The notes beneath the pieces were generated by a model. It did no database searches and was not told the origin of the DNA. It saw nothing but the letters and a program-made list of their open reading frames with translations. Shown here in pieces: positions 23,801-34,338 of a stretch of 64,000 bases of DNA. This DNA is from Pontixanthobacter luteolus (GTDB taxonomy: Bacteria; Pseudomonadota; Alphaproteobacteria; Sphingomonadales; Sphingomonadaceae): assembly GCF_009828095.1 (NCBI RefSeq), contig NZ_WTYP01000001.1, forward strand, positions 1,302,001 to 1,366,000, written 5' to 3'. Numbering within the stretch: the first letter of the stretch is position 1; every line of letters starts with the position of its first letter. Position numbers and translations under genes: made by a program.

Positions 23801-24666
23801 TAGTGAATTTCGGCGCCCCAGCCACCCCAGACGTAGACGGCGATGAACAGGAACAGCCATACGACGTCAACGAAGTGCCAGTACCATGCCGCAGCTTCGA
23901 AACCGAAGTGCTGACGCGGGGTGAAGTGACCCTTGTAGGTGCGGACCAGGCAGACGATCAGGAAGATCGTGCCGATCAGAACGTGAAAACCGTGGAAGCC
24001 GGTCGCCATGTAGAAAGCCGAGCTGTAGTTGCTCTGACCGAAGCCAAAAGCACCCAGAGCGTGCGAATATTCGTATGCCTGAATTGCCGTGAACAACGCG
24101 CCAAGTGCGATGGTCGCCCACAGACCTTTCTTGAGGCCGTCGCGATCACCGTGGATCAGCGAGTGGTGCGCCCAGGTTACGGTGGTGCCCGAGCAGAGCA
24201 GGATCAGCGTGTTAAGCAGCGGGAGATCGAAGGCATTGAGAACTTCGAGACCCTTTGGCGGCCACTGTGCGATTGCCGCAGCGCCATCTTCGCCGAAGCG
24301 CGAAATCACCGCTCCATCGACATATTCGATCGGGAACGGAAACAGCGAGAAGTCGAACCAGCTCCAGAACCAACCGACGAAGAACATGACTTCCGACGCG
24401 ATGAACAGGATCATACCGTAACGCATGTGAAGCTGGACAACTGGCGTATGATCGCCGCCTTGCGCTTCACGAACGATGTTGCTGAACCAGCTGAAGAACG
24501 TGGCGATGAGGCCTGCGATACCAAGGCCGAGCACCAGATAGGCGTTAGCCATCTCGTGCATGTAGAAGACCATGCCGGTGGTGAAAGTCAGTGCCGAAAC
24601 CGAGCCAATCAGGGGCCAGATGTCGGGAGCCAGAATGTGATAATCGTGGTTTTTCGTACCAGCCAT
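23800..24666 (-). CDS. ctaE: Cytochrome c oxidase subunit III
   Basis: A 288-residue seven-helix subunit of the aa3-type oxidase. Signatures: 'HDYHILAPDIWPLIGSVSAL', 'EVMFFVGWFWSWFDFSLFP', 'LPLLNTLILLCSGTTVTWAHHSL', 'GDRDGLKKGLWATIALGALFTAIQAYEY' and 'MATGFHGFHVLIGTIFL', ending 'FEAAAWYWHFVDVVWLFLF'. The Glu and His of the conserved W-x-F-x-E region are kept. It is separated from ctaG by 91 bases with no obvious terminator. Confidence 0.97.
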   Translation of the reverse strand: MAGTKNHDYHILAPDIWPLIGSVSALTFTTGMVFYMHEMANAYLVLGLGIAGLIATFFSWFSNIVREAQGGDHTPVVQLHMRYGMILFIASEVMFFVGWFWSWFDFSLFPFPIEYVDGAVISRFGEDGAAAIAQWPPKGLEVLNAFDLPLLNTLILLCSGTTVTWAHHSLIHGDRDGLKKGLWATIALGALFTAIQAYEYSHALGAFGFGQSNYSSAFYMATGFHGFHVLIGTIFLIVCLVRTYKGHFTPRQHFGFEAAAWYWHFVDVVWLFLFIAVYVWGGWGAEIH

Positions 24667-24757
24667 GGAAATTCTCGTCCTGTCAGAGCGCCTTTGCCAT
24701 ACGGTGCGCCGAGATTGATGGGATGCCCTTAATCATCTGCGGGCCGCAGGTCCAGCC

Positions 24758-25366
24758 TCAGGATTCAGGTTTTTGGGCAGCTTTTTCGCCTTGAACCGCC
24801 GCGCCCTGGGCCGCCTTGTGGAATGTGTAACTCAAAGTGATCTGTTCGACGTCCTTGGCATTTTCATCCTGCAGGATTGCCGGGTCGACATAATACAGGA
24901 CCGGCATACGGATTTCTTCGCCCGGTTGCAGGGTCTGCTCGGTGAAACAGAAACACTGGATCTTGTTGAAATAGGCACCGGTCTGTTCGGGTTCGACATT
25001 GAATGTCGCGGTACCGGTGATCGGCACGTTGCTGTTGTTTTTTGCAGTGTAGAACGCAAGGTCGCGCTGCCCGATCTGGACCTTGTCGGTGACCTGAGCC
25101 GGTTTGAAGGTCCACGGCATGTCGGCAGCGGTCGTCGCATCGAACCGGATCGAAATTTCGCGCGCGCCGGCACTTTGCGCCAATCGCGCGGCAATGTCGG
25201 CATCAGCCTCTGTCGCTTGCTGCGTAGTCCCGCCAAAACCAGTTACGCGGCAGAACAAATCATATAGCGGTACCGCAGCATATCCCAGCCCGAGCATCGC
25301 GAGCGCGCCGGCAAAAGCATAGATCGCGACCTTCAGGTTCTTCTGTTCGAGCGCGACAGTCGACAT
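24758..25366 (-). CDS. ctaG: Cytochrome c oxidase assembly protein CtaG (Cox11)
   Basis: A 202-residue protein delivering copper to CuB of subunit I. One N-terminal membrane segment ('VAIYAFAGALAMLGLGYAAVPLYDLFCR') is followed by a periplasmic immunoglobulin-like domain with the copper-binding motif 'KIQCFCFTEQTLQPGE' (Cys-x-Cys) and 'MPVLYYVDP'. The Cys in 'YDLFCRVTGFGG' is also conserved. The tail after residue 185 is Ala/Gln/Lys-rich. The ATG follows the small membrane ORF by 2 bases. Confidence 0.96.
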   Translation of the reverse strand: MSTVALEQKNLKVAIYAFAGALAMLGLGYAAVPLYDLFCRVTGFGGTTQQATEADADIAARLAQSAGAREISIRFDATTAADMPWTFKPAQVTDKVQIGQRDLAFYTAKNNSNVPITGTATFNVEPEQTGAYFNKIQCFCFTEQTLQPGEEIRMPVLYYVDPAILQDENAKDVEQITLSYTFHKAAQGAAVQGEKAAQKPES

Positions 25367-25368
25367 CG

Positions 25369-25494
25369 TCAGTCTCCCATTCTCACAATTGTAATGGCGT
25401 AAAACAGAACCACGAAAAACAGCAGCACAGCACCAACTGCGATGTTGCGGCCTTTGCGGCGCTTGGTGATTTCTTCCTGTTCTTCGGGTGTCAT
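25369..25494 (-). CDS. 41-residue membrane ORF between ctaB and ctaG (CoxF-like)
   Basis: The minus-strand ATG at 25494 opens a 41-residue frame: a charged N-terminus ([17 protein letters not shown]), then one membrane segment ([20 protein letters not shown]) and RMGD. Its start overlaps the ctaB stop (ATGA) and its stop is 2 bases before ctaG, so it occupies the ctaB-ctaG gap completely. Small single-span proteins (CoxF type) are found here in other alphaproteobacteria. It is probably an oxidase assembly or accessory peptide; that is inference from position. Confidence 0.8.
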   Translation of the reverse strand: MTPEEQEEITKRRKGRNIAVGAVLLFFVVLFYAITIVRMGD

Positions 25495-26417
25495 GCGATG
25501 AATCCCTGATAAAATGCTAGCCTGTCCGCCACCAGCGCGGTGAACAGGGCGAAAAGATAGATGATACTGAAGGCAAACAGGCGCTTTTCCGGTTTCATCG
25601 TGTCGCCTTCAACAGAACGGCGAAAGCTGACCGGGATGGCGAGCGCCAGGAACATGAGCGACAAGGCCAGCGCAGTTATACCATAAACAGCGGTCGTGCC
25701 GCCGATAAACCACGGGGTGGCTGCGAGGGGAACCAACAGAACGCTGTAAACGAAGATCTGCTTGCGGGTCGAAGCCTCCCCTTTGACAACCGGCATCATG
25801 GGAATGCCGACCTTGGCGTAATCGCTCTGCACGAACAGCGCGAGCGCCCAGAAATGCGGCGGGGTCCACATGAAGATGATTGCGAATAGCAGCACCGGCA
25901 TCAGTGTGATGTCGCCTGTTACCGCGATCCATCCAATCATGGGCGGAAATGCGCCGGCTCCGCCGCCTATGACGATGTTCTGCGGGGTCCGCGGCTTCAG
26001 CCAGATGGTGTAGACAACCGCGTAATAGACGATCGATACGGCTAGTATGCCCGCCGCCAGCCAGCCAACCGCCAGCCCCATCACCCCGACCGAAGCAGCC
26101 GAAAGTAATATGCCGAAATCACGCGCATCGGTGCGCTGCATCCGGCCGGCCGGTAGCGGCCGCGCAGAGGTGCGCTTCATTCCCGCGTCGAGATCCGCTT
26201 CCCACCACTGGTTCAATGCAGCAGCACCGCCAGCGCCGATGGCAATGCAGAAAATTGCGGTAAACCCGATGACGGGATGGATGGATCCTGGCGCAGCCAG
26301 CAGTCCGCACAGACCGGTGAAAATCACCAAAGTCATCACGCGCGGCTTCGTCAGCGCGAAAAAATCGCGCCAGTCGGCGGGCAGCGCCTGTGTGGATGTT
26401 GGGTTCGCCTGTTGCAT
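25491..26417 (-). CDS. ctaB: Protoheme IX farnesyltransferase (heme O synthase)
   Basis: A 308-residue polytopic UbiA-family enzyme that farnesylates heme b to heme o, precursor of heme a. The first Asp-rich region is '[25 protein letters not shown]' and the block '[29 protein letters not shown]' is typical of CtaB; '[12 protein letters not shown]' follows. About nine membrane segments. ATG at 26417 preferred; a TTG immediately before it is possible. It is translationally coupled to the small ORF downstream. Confidence 0.96.
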   Translation of the reverse strand: MQQANPTSTQALPADWRDFFALTKPRVMTLVIFTGLCGLLAAPGSIHPVIGFTAIFCIAIGAGGAAALNQWWEADLDAGMKRTSARPLPAGRMQRTDARDFGILLSAASVGVMGLAVGWLAAGILAVSIVYYAVVYTIWLKPRTPQNIVIGGGAGAFPPMIGWIAVTGDITLMPVLLFAIIFMWTPPHFWALALFVQSDYAKVGIPMMPVVKGEASTRKQIFVYSVLLVPLAATPWFIGGTTAVYGITALALSLMFLALAIPVSFRRSVEGDTMKPEKRLFAFSIIYLFALFTALVADRLAFYQGFIA

Positions 26418-26457
26418 CAAATGTTCAAGCTGCCTGCTCGGCTTGCTCCTATAAAGG

Positions 26458-26483
26458 GGGGCGCGCCGTATCCGACGCGCCCC
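26458..26483 (-). terminator. Hairpin between ctaD and ctaB
   Basis: GGGGCGCG (26458-26465) and CGCGCCCC (26476-26483) form an 8-bp GC-only stem with a 10-base loop, 47 bases after the ctaD stop. On the minus strand it is followed by C-rich sequence then UUUAUA. It may partly terminate, giving more ctaCD than ctaB message. Confidence 0.6.
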
Positions 26484-26529
26484 TCCCCGTTTTCAAATTC
26501 ACGCTTCCTTCGGGGAAGCTCCGACTGGC

Positions 26530-28242
<1,713 letters not shown>

Positions 28243-28270
28243 CTAGACCTTCTTTGAAATTCGTTCGGGC

Positions 28271-29314
28271 TTATTCAGCAGCTGCGGCGGCGTTCGCTGC
28301 AGCAACACCTTCAGCATCGCCAGCTTCGGCAGCATCTTCAGCCGATTGCGCGTCTTCTACCGCAATTTCAGCTTCTTCGCCAATCGTGCCGCCTTTCGAC
28401 AGCACCCAGGCTTCCCACTGATCGCGCGGGAGCGCTTCAACAGCGATCGGCATGTAACCATGACGCGCACCGCAAAGCTCGGAACACTGACCGTAATAGA
28501 TGCCCGGCTCCTTGATCGTCAGAAGACGTTCGTTGAGGCGGCCAGGCACAGCGTCGATCTTGAACCAGAGCGACGGGACAGCGAATGAGTGGATCACGTC
28601 TGCACCGGTTGTCTGAATGCGCAGCGGTGTATTTGCCGGAACAACCATGCGGTTATCGACTGCCAGCTGCGCAGGAAGACCAGCAGCAATCGCGTCTTCT
28701 TCAGGCATCATGTTCGAGATAACTTCGAAACCGCCATTGTCGGGATATGCGTAACCCCAATACCACTGATAACCGATTGCCTTGATAGTGACGGCGTCTT
28801 CCGGCGGGGTTTCATACTGGCGCGCCAGCAGAGTGATAGACGGGATGGCAATGGCGACCAGCACCAGAACCGGGACCAGCGTCCACACGACTTCAATCAG
28901 CGTGTTGTGCGTCGTTTTCGAAGGTACAGGGTTCTTGGCACGGCGATAGCGAACCACAACCCACAGCAACAAGCCAAGGACGAACAGGCTGATCACGGTG
29001 ATGACCGGAACCAGCAGATAGGTGTGCATCTTGTATGCGAACTCACCATCGTCGGTATATTGCGGCTGGAAATCGATCGCACCAGGCTCCGGCTGACCCT
29101 TGATCATGTCGGGGCCCAGCGGCGTGTAGCCAGCACCGGCGTCGGCAGCTTCGGTCGTCGCAGCAACATCGGCAGAGGCATCAGCCACTTCGACAGTGTC
29201 AGCTGCGGCCACATCCTGTGCTGCGGCAACCTGAGGTGCCAGCGCAAGCATTGCTGCCATCCAGAGTGTGGTTATCGTTCGCATTGCCCCTTTGGGCAGA
29301 TCACCGAAATTCAT
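28271..29314 (-). CDS. ctaC: Cytochrome c oxidase subunit II
   Basis: A 347-residue CuA subunit. After a signal peptide (ending near APQVAAAQ) comes an Ala/Asp/Glu-rich stretch, two membrane helices ('YLLVPVITVISLFVLGLLLWVVVRYR' and 'LIEVVWTLVPVLVLVAIAIPSITLL'), then a cupredoxin domain with the CuA site 'YYGQCSELCGARHGYMPIAVE' (Cys-x3-Cys-x3-His-x2-Met) and 'VIHSFAVPSLWFK' (His). An acidic alanine-rich tail of about 35 residues follows and is not part of the usual core. Start at 29314 has GGAAAG 9 bases upstream; the ATG at 29284 is an alternative. First gene of the oxidase operon. Confidence 0.95.
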   Translation of the reverse strand: MNFGDLPKGAMRTITTLWMAAMLALAPQVAAAQDVAAADTVEVADASADVAATTEAADAGAGYTPLGPDMIKGQPEPGAIDFQPQYTDDGEFAYKMHTYLLVPVITVISLFVLGLLLWVVVRYRRAKNPVPSKTTHNTLIEVVWTLVPVLVLVAIAIPSITLLARQYETPPEDAVTIKAIGYQWYWGYAYPDNGGFEVISNMMPEEDAIAAGLPAQLAVDNRMVVPANTPLRIQTTGADVIHSFAVPSLWFKIDAVPGRLNERLLTIKEPGIYYGQCSELCGARHGYMPIAVEALPRDQWEAWVLSKGGTIGEEAEIAVEDAQSAEDAAEAGDAEGVAAANAAAAAE

Positions 29315-29392
29315 GCGTTGACGCTTTCCGTTTTCATTTGCGGACTGCGGCAAGCAGCCCAAACCATCCCGTTCAGGGACTTTTCAGCCGCG

Positions 29393-29421
29393 CCTATACG
29401 CATGGTTGCCCCCTGCCTCAA
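29393..29421 (-). promoter_or_regulatory. Sigma-70-like promoter of the ctaC operon
   Basis: On the minus strand, TTGAGG (29416-29421) and TATAGG (29393-29398) are spaced exactly 17 bases. Transcription would start near 29386, giving a leader of about 70 bases before ctaC. Confidence 0.5.
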
Positions 29422-29495
29422 GCGCTTCTAGGAGAAAAATCCGCAACCAATGTTGTCTTTGGGGCAATGAGCAATGGGATCACCGGTAAATCACC

Positions 29496-30074
29496 ATGAC
29501 TGAAGAAGAAGTTTTGTCCGAGTTTCGCGCCAGTGAAGCGCTGCTGGAAGGGCATTTCAAATTGTCCTCCGGTCGTCACAGCGCACATTATCTTCAATGC
29601 GCGCGCGTGTTGATGGACCCGATGCGGGCCAGCCGACTCGCAGCCGCCCTTGCCGCCAAACTGCCGCGCGAACTGCGCGCTGAGATCGACACGGTCGTCT
29701 CGCCTGCGATGGGCGGCATCATTATCGGCCACGAAATGGGCCGTGCACTGGGCAAGGAAGCGATGTTCCTCGAACGGCCCGACGGGACCTTTGGATTCCG
29801 CCGGGGATTCGGCCTGAAGCCGGGCGAGAAGGTGATCGTGGTCGAAGACGTGGTCACTACCGGCCTTTCTTCGAAAGAAGCGATGAAAGCGGTGGAAAAT
29901 GCCGGCGGCGAGGTGTTGGCGCTGGTTTCCATCGTCAACCGGTCGGGCGGTGATGTCGAATTCGACGTTCCCTATCATGCACTGGTCGAGATCACCTTCC
30001 CCACTTATGCGGAAGATGAGATTCCCGCCGAACTGGCCGCCGTGCCAGTCACCAAGCCGGGGAGCCGCAAGTAA
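29496..30074 (+). CDS. pyrE: Orotate phosphoribosyltransferase
   Basis: A 192-residue PRTase that adds PRPP to orotate to give OMP. The PRPP-binding motif is 'VIVVEDVVTTGLSSKEAM', and 'KLSSGRHSAHYLQCARV' and the flexible 'FLERPDGTFGFRRGFGLKPGEKV' are typical of the alpha-proteobacterial type. It heads a plus-strand series pyrE-pdxJ-acpS-lepB and beyond. pdxJ starts one base after its stop. Confidence 0.95.
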   Translation: MTEEEVLSEFRASEALLEGHFKLSSGRHSAHYLQCARVLMDPMRASRLAAALAAKLPRELRAEIDTVVSPAMGGIIIGHEMGRALGKEAMFLERPDGTFGFRRGFGLKPGEKVIVVEDVVTTGLSSKEAMKAVENAGGEVLALVSIVNRSGGDVEFDVPYHALVEITFPTYAEDEIPAELAAVPVTKPGSRK

Positions 30075-30075
30075 A

Positions 30076-30816
30076 GTGTCAGGCAGATTGCGTCTCGGTG
30101 TGAACATCGATCACGTCGCCACCATCCGCAATGCGCGCGGCGGTGACCATCCCGATCCGGTTCGCGCAGCACAGATCGTCGCGGCTGTCGGCGGCGACGG
30201 GATCACCGCGCACCTTCGGGAAGATCGCCGCCATATCCGCGACGACGATCTGAAGCGTATACAGGACGCAACCGATCTGCCGCTCAATCTGGAAATGGCG
30301 GCGACTGACGAAATGCTGGAAATCGCGCTGCGACATAATCCGCACGCGGCCTGCATCGTGCCAGAGAAACGCGAAGAACGTACGACCGAGGGCGGTCTGG
30401 ATGCTGCGGGCCAGCACAACCGCCTGGCACCGATTGTTTCCCGGCTGCGCGATGCGGGTATCCGGGTGAGCCTGTTTATCGAGGCGCAGGAACGCCAATT
30501 GGACGCGGCCCTTCAGCTTGGCGTCCCGGTTGTTGAATTCCATACCGGCGAATACGCCCACGCCCACCTCGACAACGACCGCGAGCTGGTCGCTGCGGAA
30601 CTCAAGCGTATATCCGATATGTCGGCCCTAGCAGCGAAGAATGGAATCGAGCCACACGCGGGCCACGGACTGACATACGAAAATGTTCAGCCGATTGCCG
30701 CGATACCGCAGCTGGCTGAACTCAACATCGGGCATTACCTGATCGGCGAAGCGGTGTTCACCGGTCTGGAGCCAGCGGTGCGCCGGATGCGCGACCTGAT
30801 GGACGAAGCACGTTGA
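30076..30816 (+). CDS. pdxJ: Pyridoxine 5'-phosphate synthase
   Basis: A 246-residue TIM-barrel enzyme joining 1-deoxyxylulose 5-phosphate and 3-amino-2-oxopropyl phosphate to form PNP, last step of DXP-dependent vitamin B6 synthesis. It starts at GTG (30076): '[29 protein letters not shown]' is the family N-terminus; '[17 protein letters not shown]', '[11 protein letters not shown]' and '[13 protein letters not shown]' are conserved active-site blocks. A longer upstream frame is the shadow of pyrE. The pdxJ-acpS-lepB order is widespread. Confidence 0.96.
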   Translation: MSGRLRLGVNIDHVATIRNARGGDHPDPVRAAQIVAAVGGDGITAHLREDRRHIRDDDLKRIQDATDLPLNLEMAATDEMLEIALRHNPHAACIVPEKREERTTEGGLDAAGQHNRLAPIVSRLRDAGIRVSLFIEAQERQLDAALQLGVPVVEFHTGEYAHAHLDNDRELVAAELKRISDMSALAAKNGIEPHAGHGLTYENVQPIAAIPQLAELNIGHYLIGEAVFTGLEPAVRRMRDLMDEAR

Positions 30817-30826
30817 GAGGCCCGGA

Positions 30827-31234
30827 ATGATAATCGGGACCGGTTCCGACCTGTGTAATATCGAGCGCATCCAGGGTGTTCTCGACCGGCATGGCGAGCG
30901 CTTCGAAAAACGCAGCTTTACCGATATCGAACGTGCCAAGGCTGCCAAGCGCCCCTTCACCCGCGCCGGAACCTATGCAAAGCGGTTCGCGGCCAAGGAG
31001 GCATTCTCGAAAGCGGTCGGCACCGGATTCTATCGCGGTGTCTACATGAAGGATATCGGTGTTGTGAACGCCAAGTCCGGCGCGCCCACTCTTGCCCTCA
31101 CCAATGGCGCAGCAAAGCGGCTTGCGGAATTGACGCCCGATGGCCATGAGGCAGTTATTCATCTCACCCTCACCGATGATCACCCATGGGCGCAGGCCTT
31201 CGTAATAATCGAAGCCATTCCCATCCTCCGGTAA
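30827..31234 (+). CDS. acpS: Holo-[acyl-carrier-protein] synthase
   Basis: A 135-residue AcpS that transfers 4'-phosphopantetheine from CoA to a Ser of apo-ACP. Metal-binding residues are Asp8 in '[13 protein letters not shown]' and the Glu of '[15 protein letters not shown]'. Size and motifs match the standard trimeric type. 10 bases downstream of pdxJ. Confidence 0.96.
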   Translation: MIIGTGSDLCNIERIQGVLDRHGERFEKRSFTDIERAKAAKRPFTRAGTYAKRFAAKEAFSKAVGTGFYRGVYMKDIGVVNAKSGAPTLALTNGAAKRLAELTPDGHEAVIHLTLTDDHPWAQAFVIIEAIPILR

Positions 31235-31257
31235 AGATACGAGTTTCGGTAGCAAAC

Positions 31258-32121
31258 GTGACACAGCAGACCAACGGCGAATCGTCTGAAAAGATTAACT
31301 GGATTGCGGAAATCCGCGGGCTGGCGCTGATGCTGCTCGCGGTGCTGGCATTTCACAGCCTGGTGGCGAAACCGTTTTACATTCCCAGCACTTCGATGCT
31401 GCCCAATCTGATGGTTGGTGACCGTCTGGTGGTCAGCAAATACCCGTACGGCTGGTCGTGGGTTTCGGCATCGTTCCACGTTCTGCCGCGCGGTGATTGG
31501 CGCGTTTGGCCCCGCACGCCTGAATATGGCGATATCGTGATCGCTGTGCCGCCGGTGCGCGATGAAGATTACATCAAGCGCGTTGTCGGCCTGCCGGGAG
31601 ACAAGATCGCCGTGGTCAACGGCCAGATCATCCTCAACGGAAACCCTGTTCCGCAGGCCGTCGAACCGGCCATCAGGCTACCTATCGATCCGCAGCAAAC
31701 CTGCGATGGCGGGCCATGTCTGGCCTATTTTGAGCAATACCGCACCACTTTGGATGATGGCCGGGATGTCTACGAAGTGCCGACCTACCGCGAGACGCTG
31801 CCCAACGGCGCGAGTTACCTGATTATTGACCACATGAACCAGTCGCTCGACAATTTTGACGAGATCACCATCCCCGCCGGGCACATCTTCATGATGGGCG
31901 ACAACCGCGACCATTCGGCCGATAGCCGGGCAGCAACGTTCGAGCTTGGCCTTGGCGGGCCGGTTCCAATGGAAAACGTGGGCGGGCGCGCAGAATTCCT
32001 GACCTTCTCGTTGGATGGAAGCACGACTTGGAACCCGGCCAGCTGGTGGTCTTCCTTGCGCAGCGGGCGTTCCTGGACCACGCTGCGTCCGGCAATCTCG
32101 GAAACGCCGGAGAACGAATGA
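31258..32121 (+). CDS. lepB: Signal peptidase I
   Basis: A 287-residue inner membrane protease that removes Sec signal peptides. The catalytic dyad is Ser46 in 'IPSTSMLPNL' and Lys107 in 'DYIKRVVGLPGDK'; 'FMMGDNRDHSADSR' is the conserved box E. One N-terminal membrane segment ('LALMLLAVLAFHSLVAKPFYI'). I take the GTG at 31258, as earlier in-frame codons overlap acpS. An insert between the catalytic Lys and box E (about 80 residues) is typical of the larger Gram-negative forms. Confidence 0.93.
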   Translation: MTQQTNGESSEKINWIAEIRGLALMLLAVLAFHSLVAKPFYIPSTSMLPNLMVGDRLVVSKYPYGWSWVSASFHVLPRGDWRVWPRTPEYGDIVIAVPPVRDEDYIKRVVGLPGDKIAVVNGQIILNGNPVPQAVEPAIRLPIDPQQTCDGGPCLAYFEQYRTTLDDGRDVYEVPTYRETLPNGASYLIIDHMNQSLDNFDEITIPAGHIFMMGDNRDHSADSRAATFELGLGGPVPMENVGGRAEFLTFSLDGSTTWNPASWWSSLRSGRSWTTLRPAISETPENE

Positions 32122-33212
32122 GCCAGGAACCAGACGAGCAGGCCTTTGACGAGGGGATTGGCGGCAGCCCTTCCCGCATCTCAAGCCCCGAACTGAGGTT
32201 CGAAGCGCAGCGTGCATTTGTCTGGACCAGCGTCATCGGCGTGGTGATCCTCGCCGTTTACATCTCACAATCGCTGTTGGTCATTTTCGGCGCGATGGTT
32301 GCCGCGACGATTATCGATGGCGGCGCGCGCCTGCTTGGCCGGGTTGTACCCCTGCCCCGCACATGGCTGGTCGCAATCGTCCTGTTCATCGGCGGCGGAT
32401 TTTTCTATTGGCTGGCCGGGTATGCTGGGTCGCAGATTTCGCGCGAGGCAGCGCAGCTTCCTGAAATTATCGAAGCGCAAGCGACGGTGGCGTTTGGCTG
32501 GCTACGCGCGCAGGGTTTCGCAGTGGCCGTCGATGACCTGCAGGGCATGGCCGGGCAGCTGATCAGCGGTGTTGGCACCGTCACTCGCGCCATTGGAGGT
32601 ATACTGGGCGGGCTGACCACATTGCTGCTGATCAGCATCATCGGAGTGTATCTTGCGATGGAACCGCAGCTGTATGAACGCGGCGTCGCATGGATGCTGC
32701 CGCGCCACCGCCGCGCAGAGTTTTTCGAAACTGCATCGAAGATGGCTTATACCATGCGCCGCCTGATGGCGGGCCGTCTGGTGGGCATGATTTTCGAAGG
32801 GATTTTCACCTGGATATTGCTGGCATGGTACGGTGTGCCAATGGCCGCGTTGCTGGGCATTCTGACGGGCCTGCTGGCCTTCATTCCCAATCTCGGCGCA
32901 CTGGTCGCAGGGTCGCTAATGGTGCTGGTCGGTTTTTCAGGCGGAACGGACATGGGCGTCTACACCATATTCGTCTATTTCCTTGTTCAGACATTCGACG
33001 GCTATGTCGTTATCCCGATGATCGCCAAGAAGACCGTTGATCTTGCCCCTGCACTGGTTCTCGCAGCCCAGCTGATAATGGGTATTCTGTTTGGGATCAT
33101 CGGCTTGTTTCTGGCCGATCCGATGCTGGCCATGCTAAAAGTTGCCCTGGAACAGCGTGCCCAGCGTTACGACAACCGCGAAAAAGTGGAGCCTGCCAAA
33201 AATGGCGCGTAA
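32118..33212 (+). CDS. AI-2E family transporter (YdiK/PerM-like)
   Basis: A 364-residue polytopic membrane protein of the AI-2 exporter/UPF0118 family. Hydrophobic segments at roughly 38-60, 63-80, 90-110, 170-195, and four near the C-terminus. 'YGVPMAALLGILTGLLAFIPNLGALVAG' (the P-N-x-G box) and 'VDLAPALVLAAQLIMGILFGIIGLFLADPMLAML' are typical. Members have been linked to AI-2, indole or Na+/H+ exchange; function here is open. The ATG overlaps the lepB stop (ATGA). Confidence 0.9.
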   Translation: MSQEPDEQAFDEGIGGSPSRISSPELRFEAQRAFVWTSVIGVVILAVYISQSLLVIFGAMVAATIIDGGARLLGRVVPLPRTWLVAIVLFIGGGFFYWLAGYAGSQISREAAQLPEIIEAQATVAFGWLRAQGFAVAVDDLQGMAGQLISGVGTVTRAIGGILGGLTTLLLISIIGVYLAMEPQLYERGVAWMLPRHRRAEFFETASKMAYTMRRLMAGRLVGMIFEGIFTWILLAWYGVPMAALLGILTGLLAFIPNLGALVAGSLMVLVGFSGGTDMGVYTIFVYFLVQTFDGYVVIPMIAKKTVDLAPALVLAAQLIMGILFGIIGLFLADPMLAMLKVALEQRAQRYDNREKVEPAKNGA

Positions 33213-34338
33213 ATTCCTTTATTTCATTGCCATCATCATTGTGTTGGTGATCGCGGGCGGGTTCGTTCTGAATATCTGGTCGAAAGAACTGACCCGGCTT
33301 GCCATGGTGCCCAGCAGCGGCTTCGTGGAACAGTCCCCGCTCGAAGAGAACGCCTATCAGGATCCAGCGATGTGGTTTTCCCGGCCCGGTATCGGCCTGG
33401 ACGATCCGGCTCGCTGGCAACCGGCGACGCGCGGGAAAGAACGCGCCTTGCCCCGCACAGCGAAGCCCGATCCGGAATTTGCGGTCTTCTTCGTACATCC
33501 GACAAGCTACCTCGACCGCAGCAGCTGGAATGCGCCGCTGGAAGAGGGCGAATCGCAGCGCATTGCGAAACTGTATGTCCGCGGCATGGCCAGCCCGTTC
33601 AACCGCGCCAGCGAAATCTGGGCACCGCGATACCGGCAGGCAACATTCGGCGCGTTCCTGACCGACAGCGCGGATGCGCAAAAATCCATCGAAGCGGCGT
33701 ATTCGGATGTGAAGCAGGCGTATGATTTCTTCATGGCGACGGTCGACGCCGACACACCCGTTGTACTGGTCGGGCACAGCCAAGGCTCTCTGCACCTTCT
33801 CCGCCTGCTGCGCGAAGAAGTCGCCGGTAAGCCCGCGGCAGACCGGATCGCGGCGGTCTATGCCGCTGGCTGGCCGATTTCCATCGCGCACGATCTGCCC
33901 GCCCTCGGTCTGCCGGCCTGCGCTACTGCCCAGCAGGCTGGCTGTATATTGAGCTGGTCCAGCTACGCAGAACCGGCCGATCCCGGTCCCGTTCTGGAGG
34001 CATATGCTACCTCGCCCGGTTTCGACGGTCAGCTTCGCGGCGAAAGCGAAATTCTGTGCACAAACCCACTGACCGGCTCTGTCGGCGGGTCGGCACCTGC
34101 CAGCAGCAATGCTGGCACGCTGGTGCCGCAGGATGATCTATCCAATGGCGAGCTTGTCGAAAGCTATGTTCCCGCTCGCTGCGCGGATAACGGCCTGCTG
34201 TTGATCGGCCCGCCACCGGAAATGGGCAATGCGGTGCTGCCGGGCAACAATTACCATGTTTATGATATTCCGCTGTTCTGGAAGAACCTGCAGTCCGACG
34301 TTGTAAGCCGCGTCGGAAGCTGGAGTTCGGGCCGCTGA
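33202..34338 (+). CDS. DUF3089 alpha/beta hydrolase-like protein
   Basis: A 378-residue protein with an N-terminal membrane anchor ('FLYFIAIIIVLVIAGGFVLNIW') and a DUF3089 lipase-like domain. 'FAVFFVHPTSYLDRSSWN' and the nucleophile elbow 'PVVLVGHSQGSLHLLRLL' (GHSQG) match the family, which has been proposed to act on lipids or envelope compounds. It is probably exposed to the periplasm. The start at 33202 overlaps the upstream permease by 11 bases. ruvX appears to begin within its stop codon. Confidence 0.88.
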   Translation: MARKFLYFIAIIIVLVIAGGFVLNIWSKELTRLAMVPSSGFVEQSPLEENAYQDPAMWFSRPGIGLDDPARWQPATRGKERALPRTAKPDPEFAVFFVHPTSYLDRSSWNAPLEEGESQRIAKLYVRGMASPFNRASEIWAPRYRQATFGAFLTDSADAQKSIEAAYSDVKQAYDFFMATVDADTPVVLVGHSQGSLHLLRLLREEVAGKPAADRIAAVYAAGWPISIAHDLPALGLPACATAQQAGCILSWSSYAEPADPGPVLEAYATSPGFDGQLRGESEILCTNPLTGSVGGSAPASSNAGTLVPQDDLSNGELVESYVPARCADNGLLLIGPPPEMGNAVLPGNNYHVYDIPLFWKNLQSDVVSRVGSWSSGR

